Source: Certhia americana
Lineage: Eukaryota; Chordata; Aves; Passeriformes; Certhiidae
Direction of reading: 5' to 3'
Assembly (NCBI GenBank): GCA_018697195.1
Contig: CM031857.1
Coordinates: 53,031,471-53,095,470, forward strand
DNA length: 64,000 bases
The translations under genes and the position numbers were made by a program. How positions within the stretch are numbered: the first letter of the stretch is position 1; every line of letters starts with the position of its first letter. Positions 39,501 through 51,500 of this stretch are shown here, one piece after another. Under the pieces are notes generated by a model. It had not been told where the DNA came from and ran no database searches. It saw nothing but the letters and a program-made list of their open reading frames with translations.

Positions 39501-42500
39501 TCAAGAAACAAGAGCAACTACAGCAGGGCTGTCCTGCTCAGAGCACATAAATTGCAAAGCTGCAGTGCCTTGCAGATCATGGGCTGGCTCAGAGAAGCCT
39601 CAGTGTAAGCCCTGAAAGCTGACATCAGCACTGCTCTCCTCAGTCTGCAAGACACCCCCAGGTGCGGAGGGAGATCAGTGAAAATGGGCAGACACATGAA
39701 TTCCCAAAAATGACTGATAATGCATTTTTTCACCCTTTATCCAAAAGGCTGACCAGATGTTTAACCTCACTTAAGGATATAATTTCAGTACTCTGATAAT
39801 TTTTCTTTTGGGTAGGGGAGGAGAGGAGCAACGAGTAGTCGTAAGGGGGAGCAGAGGTTTCAATCATTACCATGTGCAGCCTCAACAAGGGTCTACACCA
39901 CAGTTTGATCACCATATCAAAGCACTCGTAGAAGTGCTGACTGAACAACATAAGACTCCTACCAGTGAGTGTGCTAGCCAAATTCAGTGGTGAGATATGA
40001 AGTCTTGGGAAAAGGACCCCTCTTATGACCTAAGTACTGCTCCTTAATCTATGCCATTATGCTCATTACGCTAAAAGGACAGACACTACAGGTTCCCTAC
40101 AGTATAGTCAGATAGGAATTCCAGGGGATGGAGAGAGAACCTGAGCCCCTTTGCTCAAACATTCACCAATGTTTCTTGTGGTACTTCCAAATTGCAACCT
40201 GATCCTACTACAGTCTTTGTAAGGGAGAGAAATTTTGTCCTTTTTACCTGTCTATACAAAGGACTAAGTAAGCTTGTATGTAACAAAGTGGTTAGCATGA
40301 ATTCTGTAGTGTGCCGAGTCCTTCAGTGCCTGCTTATACCGTATCTGGCATCAACAAGTCATCTGTTAGACCCAAAGGTAAGGAAAATACGTTAATAGTG
40401 CATTCATTCCATTTTCAGACTTTGCGTTTATAACAGGCTACATAACTGAAAGTCTGTGCAGGCCTATAAATTAGGTCCTGTAAATTCTAAAGGGACACAC
40501 CCAAGCAATCATTGCACTTTAGGTTTTCACCAGAAAACTTTCCCAAGATCTCTGATTCTACAAGATAAACAGATCTCTTTTTACACAGAGAAAAACAAAT
40601 TAACATCTATGCTTTTAAAAACATAAACTACGAAGCCAATATGCCACAGAAGGAAATGAGAATACAGGTGGAAAATAGATGTGGCTTTATATTCCCACTG
40701 TAAATCTGGGGAATCAAGAAGCAGGTAACATGATGAGTAAGTGATTTTACATTCTGTGTTATTATTTTTGAAATTTTCCTCTTCCAAGAACAAGTATGGT
40801 TCCTACATTGTGACGCTAAAATGCATCTGAAGACTCAGTTACACACATATATATAAATACAAGCATTCAATTTCAGATCAAAACCATAAAACTTTAATCT
40901 ACGGAAAGAAACGAGCTTAGGCAAAGAAAAAAAAACAAGCATGAAAAATATTTTCCAAACAGAATGTTAACCCTAACAAAGGCTTACTGCTAGTTTTTGT
41001 TGCGGTATCATACACTCCAATTATTAATTAATCATAGAATAATTACAAATCCTTGACAAAAAGAACAATCTGATAAGAAAATAACTGTGGGATGGTGGTT
41101 CACATTGTATTGCCTGCATTTGCTGCCTTTCCAATGTATTCGAATTCAAATTCCTCATCCTCTGTTGAGGAGAAAAGAGACACCATGACCTGGGCCAGGA
41201 AAAGAAAATTAGATTTAAAAATGAAAAGACCCAAAAAGCTTGGTAAGTACAACTGAATCACTTCTTCTAATTCTATTTATTTTACAGCATAAGATGAATG
41301 CTAAGAAGCCTAAATTTGGATTTAAAAAAAAAATCTTGGACTCAACACCCAGCATTATAAGCTCCCCAAAACTAATGCACTTAAAAACAGAACTTAAATT
41401 ACACCCCTTTTGTGTGCTGCCAATATTCCTGATGAATAAACAGTTGAACCAATTAAAATTATAAAAGAAATCCTAAATGTTTGCACAGCATTAACCATCT
41501 GGCATAACCAGCAGTATCTTTGGCACTTAAGACTTGTACCTATCATCATTATTTCAGCTTTGTGAAATATGAATCTTTTGGTGGTGGAGAAAACCAACCA
41601 GAATTTTAACAGGCTCATGTCACAGTTCCAGAACTTGCCTGTGCTTGGGTTGCGCAGTTTTGTAAACAAGGGTTCGCTGTCAGGTGCCTTAGGGGGGTCA
41701 ATAGCAGCCTCTGCAGGGGGAGAGGAAAAAGTTATGAACTTGTAAATTGTGAAGTTATTTCACATCTGCTTCTCCAAGACATTCAGAATTAATTGGATTG
41801 ACACTTTCTGAAAACACACACACACATCTGCCTAAAAATTATATGCCTCAGCCCAAATTCATCCTACCTGATCAAGGCACTTAAATTATGATTCCAGACT
41901 TCCTGGCACTCTCTATCTGTCACAGGAAAGATATGCACCTGGGGATGATTTAGATTTTGAAAACCACTTCCCCCTAGAGAGCCTTCAGGCAAGAGAGTTC
42001 CTAAATTTGACATACCAGTTAAGTAAGATGAACCGATATGCTGCCCTGATTAGTCACAAAGACAATGAGAATGCTTTGGTTAGATAGGCCAAACACAATG
42101 TGGACATTAAAAAAGTGCAAAAGGTAAAATACACATGGGAAGATATTATCCTTTAAAACTTTCACGAAGTCAGATTATGCAGGAATTAGCCTATTCTAGT
42201 TGTTACTTCTGTGAAAAACACACACACTTATTTATGTTATGTATAAACTTGAAAAAAAAATGCTGCATTTAATTCCCCCCACAAGATAAGAAGCTGAGAG
42301 AATGCAGCACCTCTGGCTGAAGCCCCTTACAGTTATTTTCTTTCCTGTATCTTTGAACAAACAGAAGATAAAAAGCAGAGCCATGAAAGAATATTTTTTT
42401 TCTGTGAAACTGCAAAAAAAAGGAAACAGCTACCACAAGGATGCTGACTCAAGTACAAAAAAACACATCCATAAGTATCCCTATTTAATTATGTTCTAGC

Positions 42501-45500
42501 CAAATTCTCTTTATAGGGAAAGTCTAACTTATATTTATGAAAACAACTTCCCACATCTCAGTAAAAAGCGCCATGACAGCATCATCCTTCTTAGCCTGCA
42601 CACTGCCAGTTCTGCCCTAATTCCTTTCATACAGGCATTCATCAGAGCAAGGAAAATTACTAAAACATTTCACATATATAATGAGTATCCAGACCCCAGA
42701 GAATGGACTGACAGAGATCAGGCTGATGTTTGTATTGTGGTGCTGCTAAGTACAGAGGATCAGTAGAGGCAGACTGCATGATTATTCAAAGGAACAGAAG
42801 TGCCACACTGTCCTTCCCCTTTCAGTACATCCAGCACGTTCGGGAAGAGGGAGCAGGAACAATTCTTTGGCAAACAGGGAAGTGTGGGAACAACCAAAAG
42901 TAGATGTCCTCCACCCTGGCTGAAAGTCCCAACATATTTGAAAAGGACAAGAGGACTTATCACACTTGGCTGTTCATTAATACCTCACGGTCAAAAAAAA
43001 AAAAAAAAAAAGATCAAATAACTCTCAATCTTCATATCCACTCTGTGTTATTCAGTTTTGTCACCAACAGAAGTTGGCCAGATAAAGACATATGCAGGAC
43101 ACAAAAAACAACTGTGTTCAGTGATAAAAGTGTTGGAGGGTAATAATTCTCAGAGTTGTTCCAAGAATTTAAAATAATTTTCTTCTCTTCAATACTTAAC
43201 TGAATCTTCAGGTGGCTTGAAAAAGTGCTTCAAAAAGATTCAATGCAAGTTGAGGGCTTTTAATGGAAAAAGTCCATATTTCCTAACCAGACTTGCTTCA
43301 CATGCTGATACATAAACACATGGTTGTCAAGCTACATTTGCCCCAGCAAAGGCGACTTTCCAATTTCTAGAGCTGTGTATATTTCAATTCTTGACCACAG
43401 TTTAACATTAGTGTATTTTTTGTTACTTTTTAAAACACTGAAGTGATTAATGATAGTGAAAGAAACACACTGCATGTGTTTACTTTGATGTGTTTCACAT
43501 GAACATATTAAAATATACACAGTAAATGTGAGTTTCAAAATTTAAAACAAAAAAGCAAAACAAAAAAACCCCAAAGGAACTTTCAGTGCTCACTTGCTCT
43601 GCTTTCTTCATGCACAGATTGATGAACGCTGGGAATGAGTCCAGCTTAGCCAGAAGTTGCATCTTGTCAGCAATTAAGTTGACAATCCTTCCTAATTTTT
43701 TTTTTTTGTTTGTTTTAATGACATTTGCATCTTTACTGGGTTGAGATGTTCTCTTCCTAACCTGCTAGTAACACACTGAATTTATCCATCTCTGCTAAGC
43801 CCAGAAAACACTTCTAGGTAGGGAGCACGAAGTGTAACAAACCCAAGGGATAGTGTTCCTCCTTTTCCTCATCAATCCTCTACCTTCCCAGCCTAGACAA
43901 TCACCCTCCCTCACCCAGGTCTGCCCCTCGCCATCCCAGGCTCAGCACCCTCTACTCTGCCAGGAGTTCTCTGCCATGTGAAGAGCAGCACAGCTCTGCT
44001 GATGGAGCTCACTGGTGCTCCTCAGGCTCCAAGGGGCTCACCACTGCACAGAGGGCAGCAGGGATCAAACCCTAACAGTCTCAGCTGCAGGCTTCAGTCC
44101 CAGTATCTCATGGCAAAGGGATCAGAGTGTATGTCACACTATCCACACAGCTGCCACAGAAAATAGTTTGCCTGAAGGGACGTGCACACACACACAGGAG
44201 AAGGGAAGGACCAGGCAAAGGCAAAAGTGGTTTCTTTAAGTTTCTTTAACATTCAATTTCCTCAAAATGTAGGCAATATTCCACTCCATTTCCAGGGGCA
44301 TCTGAAGTGTGTTTTTGTTATAGATTGGCTTTACTATATGTCAAGTTGGCAGACAAAAAAAAGAGGCAATTGGGAGAATGCCTGCTTGGAAAACTGGATG
44401 CGGTATTAATATGGCCTTAAGGGCAAAGAAGGCCCTATTTATCTGAATTTAAATACTTCATGACTAGGAAAATGCTGAGCAAGGGATTTTTGATGTTAGG
44501 TGTCCAAACCTAACTTATTTGTGTTCTGGACTTCAGCCAGGAAAGGTAACTGGATTTCTTTAATGCCATTACATTTATCAGTGTATTTCAGCAAGGATCT
44601 CTTATAGCTAAGTAAACACAGACTTCTTAAAAGCAGTACTGTAGCCATTTTCCAGCAAAACTGAGAATTAACCTAGGTTGGGAATTTTTTTTCAATTTTA
44701 AGATTCACCTCCAGATAAGAAATCACCATACAGAAAATTAACAAAAAAAAAAAGTAACATTAAAGAGCTGTTTTGTTAAATTCTAAAGGAAAAAAATCAG
44801 ATGATTAACGCTATGCTTATTATAATAGTTCCCATAGCTTAGCTCTGAGAAACTTGTTCATCTTGAATATTTGGGGGAAGAGAGGTAAGACCTTTCTGAA
44901 CAGTACATTCTCTACCAACAGTGACTCACAGCCAGGTCAGCTTACTAATATGTCATTACAGCATGATTTTCTCCTAGAATCATATACACTACAATGATAT
45001 AAAAAAACTGATACAGAGTGTACAGTTAATCCCGTCGCCAGGAGGCATCTCAGCCAGCAAGTCACTCTTTAAACTGCCTGGGAAGACAGAACACAGACAA
45101 TTCCAGGAGGCAGCTGAAGAAAAGGAGAAAAGATTATTATATTTCATGGAGGCCAGACACAAAACCAGGCAAATTCTATAAAATATATAAACACAACGAA
45201 GTGAAAATGAACCAGCTTTCAAAGGATTTCTGGCAATAATTTCTTCCACAATGGATAGATAAGAGGCACTAATGAATCTGGTCATTAAAACAAAAAAGCG
45301 TTACCTGGTACAGAACATAAATAAATTGAAAAACAAGGTAAAACTCCCACTAAGAGCTGTGAAACTGTTACGGATGATGCAAAGACTATTCACCTCTTTT
45401 TTAAAAAAATATACTTATAGAATACTACATAAAACAGACTAATATCAAGTTATATGGAATTCCCATGCAAAAAGCTGCCAGCCAAGCAAGCAAAAAGGCT

Positions 45501-48500
45501 GTAAATATCTGTCAAATGCGTAAGAGGAAAAAACCCTCTGAGAGCACAAATTTCCCAACCACCACCACCCTGCAAAGAAAAAGGACTATTTAAGTCTGGA
45601 AATATAAAGTTAAGATTTCATTTAAAAACAGATATTAAACCATACGTCACCTACACAAGTCTTTTCCATTCCCTTCTTAACTTCTAACTGTGCATGAAAG
45701 GTGTGTCAGATGGAGACGTTATGATGGAGCCCATTAAATAGACATTTTATGGAAGACTTTAAATGATGTAGTCTAAGATAGGTTAGATCTAATAAATATT
45801 TTGTGTTCTTTTCAGAATCTCAACCCTCAGGAAAATGGCTATAGTTTAGTGTCCATGTCCTTTGTTGTGCAGCATGCCCTGAAAAAAGCTCAGTGAAAAC
45901 TAATTAATAAATCCAGTACTTTGTATCACCCAAATTTTTGATAATTTTTCTAAGTTACAAGGTAATTAATTGCAAACATAACAAATTAATTCAGGTATTC
46001 CCAGATTAAGGATACATTTTCATAAATGGCCTCAAATGACCAAAGATCACAGGCCATAGAAAAGTGAAGTCCCGGGATCCCCAACTCTGCTCGCTTCTTG
46101 TTTTGCATCTCTGCTGCTTCTTTCCATCAGAACTAGCAATCTCATGGCCCCACAGAAAGTCAGCTCAGTTCACTCACCCAGCTGAGAAGCAACCAGTCAC
46201 AATGAAGTAAATAACTTTTAATCCTACCAGTAAGCTCACTGGAACAGGACACAAAGCCCACGGCAGGAGCAGATGGTATGGAGTACATCCTACTCCACAT
46301 GTGACACAGGCGCCTTTGACCAGTGCACACAAATTAGAAAACCAGATCATACACGAATTTACAGAGTTGAGAAAGCAGAAGATGAGCCACAGGTCTACAT
46401 TGTTGCTTCCTTGGCTCAAAATACTCAGGGGAGCATTGAAGAGAACACAGCTCGATTCACCTCTGCAAAAAGCCAGTATTTTGCAGGTGCTGACATAGAG
46501 GGTATGGGTTGCACATACCCTCTTGCCCACACTTGATTTTCGGAAATAATCTTAACTGTTATGCAGTTACGTAAACTTGATGTTACCTCACCACCTTTCT
46601 CCTTCTTTGACTGTACATAGTACTCACTTCAGCAAGGAGACTTTTGCCATGCCTATGGTAAAAGACACCATGATTATCAGTTTGGTAATCATGGCATTTA
46701 TTATTTGGTGCCCTAAGGAAACAATGTTCTATGTGATATAATTTAGAACATTCTACAATAAAACAAAGTATCTAAAAATGGCACTGTTTTCTGTCTTGAG
46801 CCCAACTTCAGAAAGAAAGGCTACTTGATAGTTTGAATGGTCTTTCGTTCCATGACACAACTAGGCAATACAGCTAAATTTTAAGACTTAAGCCTGAGAG
46901 CATCTTTTGGCTTACCCTTATGCTGGCACAATTCACTTCTTAGTCAAAAAAAACACATGTTCATGGACTCACTAGCAGCAATGGACAGTACTAATTCATC
47001 CATTACTGAACTATAGATGCTTGGCAGAACATGTGGAGTTTCAGCTGAATAAAGGGGAGGTCAGTCTTGAGAAGTTCAAGAACTGGTTATCGCTTGAAAG
47101 GATAAAAACTACAGACTTCCCTTCTCAATATTTATAGGGTCAGCACTGGTGCAGCTGTATTACTGGCTGAATCAGCCCTATTCCCATATGCAGAGAGGCC
47201 TAAGTTGGCATAAGTTGGTCTCTTCCAAGCCAGATGGCAGAAAGCAGAAGTGGGAGATGGTGTTACACATTAAAACATCTCTTTTCACTTATTTTATTTG
47301 CTATGCTTCCTTCTGGCTCCTTAGCTTGCCAGTTATATCTGCTTTATTCACAGTAGAGCTCAGTATGCCTTTTAGGAGATGACATGTAAGAAATAGTGCA
47401 AATTACCTGCAGGCAAAAGGCTTTGTTTAGGAGATGCAAATGCCAGTTTAGGGGGAGGTTTAGTAAAATATGCCACAGAGCGCTAAAATAAGCATATTCA
47501 CATTCACCTTATTAAAAAGGTATACAAACATGTGCACATATTTTATATAGGCTTTCTGATGCTTTGACTCAGCTGTTAAAAAACCCCCAACATATTTATT
47601 TATTGCTAACATTATTTCCAAGTTCTTTACCTAGATTATTCTGGAAAGTATTAATGTCCAATTATTCTGCTCAATTTTGACACTCGTTACAATTTTTGAT
47701 TGAAGCACCCTAACAGTGTGATCTGTAGCAGATAAACCGATTTTTTTTTTTTTAACATTAAATGAAAGCATGTACCAAAGGGCAAGGATGGAAAAAAAAT
47801 CAACACAAAACCTGTCTACTTCTGTTTTTAAAGCCAACTACTTTCATGAATTAAGTATTTCACAGCTTCTTTTGCTATGACACCTTCTCTCACTATGACC
47901 CAAAATTTTCAAGTCAAATACTTCCTCGGTTACTGCATGGAGACAAAAGTTCCTTAGTCTGAATTGAAAGGATGGAGGATTAATTTAATCTGTGCTGATG
48001 CCCCATGGTTTGGCATCACAGTCCATTTATTTCTGCCTCCATTTGACTTTTGGCATATATGAGATTTGTTGAAACAATTTGCCAAGTCTAATGTGAAACT
48101 GCTCCTTTCATTTTTGAATAAGTAATTCCTAAAAATAATAGGATTGTTAAATTTCCCTTCCCCATTGCAAGCCTTCCAGTTCTATTCATATGGCAGTTCC
48201 CATAAAACAATAAAAGAGCTAATCAATTTACTGTTTAAGAAAACAGCAGACTGAAAAAATGTGCTCGGCTAAACTTGTCTAGCTCAGAAAAATAAAGGCT
48301 GAGAATAATTTTCAGCATGCAGCTAACCCCTACTTATTCTCCTAATACAGAAAAAGAACATATTAAATACATCAGTCTTAACTTTAGGTGTAGAGTGGAA
48401 CACCACACCTAGAAAACTGCCTTCAATTCCTGACCTCTTTGCTAAAACCAGTGAAGGATATAAATAGTTCCAGTTCTGACATAACACCTATCCCTGAGGA

Positions 48501-51500
48501 ACACTGAAAAAGAGACTGTCCTTCACACCAATCCTGTTATGCAGCTAGTGTGATTTTGGTAAGACCGGTTTGAAGCCATTACGTAAGAATGTTTATTTGT
48601 TATAGAGAGCCCAGATCACATCTATGTCAGACACAGTGACTTTACCACAGTATTTGAGAGTTTTCCAAAGCCCTGCCTTTAGATTTAGATAGCCCGAAAA
48701 TACTGCTGGGTCTCAGCAGCATTTCTCAGTCTAGAAAATAACTTACAGCTCTTACGATTTTCAGAGAACACATAAAAAATGGTCCTAACGTGGGCCCAGC
48801 TCAAACGGCAAGAAGCAATTTCCTACATTCACATTAAAAAGTAGCAGGATTTTTTTTTTTTTTTTAAGTACATGGATACTCAGTAAATATAGACAGAACC
48901 CGCTCTATTAAAGCACATCATTAGTAACTTTGTAGCCGTGAGAGAGCCAAGTTTAATCCCCAGGAGCTGCTACTTTTCTCTTGTACCTGTTCAGTAGCTA
49001 GACCAACAACAGAAAGCCAGCACAGGAATTTCTACAATCTCACTAGTAAAGAGTTTGGATACATGGGTAATGTAACAGCCTTGATTACCCAATTACCACT
49101 AGAAATGCAGGAAAGCACTATCTGGAAACTCAACCATCCACCAATGAAGCCTGTGTGTCCTCCAGGACTCGTTAGCACTTTGGTGTCTCTGTACCACGAT
49201 TCCTCCAGAACTCCAGATTCGGGAGGTCTTCTTAACCATCGACGTCAACTACCCTGCACAAAGCAAGCTCAGATCCAGATTTTCAGCCAAGCTAATAAAA
49301 TCCCCTGGAACACGGAGCACAGCACAGAAACACCCAAGTGGGTCTACACAGAGCCAGCTTGGTCCATCAGGACTTGTTAGTTCAGACACTGTCTGAAAGC
49401 AGCTGCACTGCAAAGCTGGTTCTGGAAACAGCAGAGATGTGTGAACATGGCACAGCACTTGAACTAATAAACTGCTAGTTCTGAGCCGAGCCTGCCCCAG
49501 GCTAAATCTGGTGCCTGTATATCCACTGCACAGTTAATCTGCAACTGCAGAAAAGGCCCGAAGAGTTGATTCTATTTCAAGCCCAGCACACACAGCTCTA
49601 CCACTACCAGCATGACCAACTTTTCTGTCCTTTCACCTTCCTCCACAACAACCACCACAACAATCCCTCCATCTACCCTCTTCCTGTCTGTTCACTGTTT
49701 TCTCTTCTGGCCACTCACATCCATTCCTCAGCCTTTCACTACACATCCCCGCCAATAAGGCTGCACAATGTTCATCAGTGGCTTCCAGCCTTTCTGGAGT
49801 GATTAACATGTTTATCACCCTCTTCTCACCCTGCCTGAGCAGCACTTCCTAACTCCTCTCCCACCACTTCTGGCTTCCCTCTTTGTCCTGCCCTTGGTGG
49901 TCCAATCCCTAACCAAGGAACCATTACGCTTATGAAAACAAAACAAAAACATGATTGTATTTGCATGCCAAATTGTCCTGTCCTCATGAAAAAAAAAACA
50001 AGTATCAGCAGTAACCACCATCACAAGACCTCTCACCACGTCAAAGACAGGCTACCTCTCTAAAGGTAAAATTTGCTCTCTCACCCAGAAGTTGCTTTGC
50101 AGTCAGTTCAGATATGACTGTCTGAAGTTCTGCTTTTCCCTTCCTACTTGGACTTCCCCTTGTGCGATTCTCCCATGCCAAACAGCCCCAGTGTCTTGGT
50201 GTGGCAGAAGGGCTGGTGAGGACAAAGACTGCCTCAGTCAAGCTTGCTTCCCCTCCCCACCTTCACCCACCTCTACAAACCATGCAGAGTAACTGCTGAG
50301 CATATGGTTTGTAGCTCGGTCCTGTGATGTGCAGGCATGAGAAGTTCACTAATTACTAAATTTTTACAGTACTTGAAATATGACAGAATTAATCACTTGC
50401 TACATCAAGTGACAGTCTGTCCCTCTAAAAATAGTTCACACCATTGGTAAAAAAACCACTCTGACTGCATTCCTCTAGCCAGAATCATAACTTCAACAAA
50501 GAACAGGCGCAGTTCTACCTGACAGTTTCCTTGTTTCTGTTTCCAGAACACTCAAACCAATATAAAAACTACAAAATCAGAAATAAAACTTAAATTTGTC
50601 CCCTCAGTCACCACACATGCTCTGAATGGCAGAGCAGCAATTCATTGTCCATGCAACATAATAGCATATAAATGTGTACTTAAAGAAGGAAATTAGCAGT
50701 AATTTCATAACCTTCAAAACTAAAGCAGACAAGCTTTTTTTGGTAGACTCAGGAACAAAAGGCATTGAACTCACATCTAGGAACAGATCCTGTACTTATC
50801 TGCAACTGTTGGTTTTATGTATTTATGTATCATAATGCCATACAAATATTATTAAGAGATTGTCATATGAATAGAACTTTACTGCCAAAGGACATTTTTG
50901 TTCTAAATCCAACTGCAACCATCTTCATTCCTGAAAGTAATCAGGACTTCCTACTACACATTCTGCTAATAGCCAATGAAAAACTTCTAAGATTCATTCA
51001 GCAGAGCAGTAATGAAATGAAAAATTCTGAAAAGTGGTAACACATTAACTTAAAAAAGCTTTTCTGAAAATAATGCTAAAACAAAGCTAAAATCATGAAA
51101 TGTTTCATTTGGCTGGCAAGTCTCATCAGCTGTGGAGTTCGAATTTATCCGCCACAGACTTTTTAAAAAAATCACTATGTGCTTTGAAGTTCAACGAAGG
51201 CTTAATAAACTTTCTTACAGGTCTGGAGTACTATATAAATTTTGTCAGAGCTGTGCTGGCATAATTGGTAATACAAACTGTCTGGCTTCATGAAAGTTAC
51301 AAGCTCTGGCTCCAATCCTGCAAACACTTACTGAAGAATTCAACTTACTGCACAGAACTGACTACTCATGCATAAGCTAAGCATATTTGTAAATATTTGC
51401 ACAGTATGGACATCTGTTGGCATAGCCAGTCATCTGATACAAGATTCAGCTTTAAATCCTAGTCTGCGTAGAGTCAGCATTAAAAAAAGGAAATCCTTTC

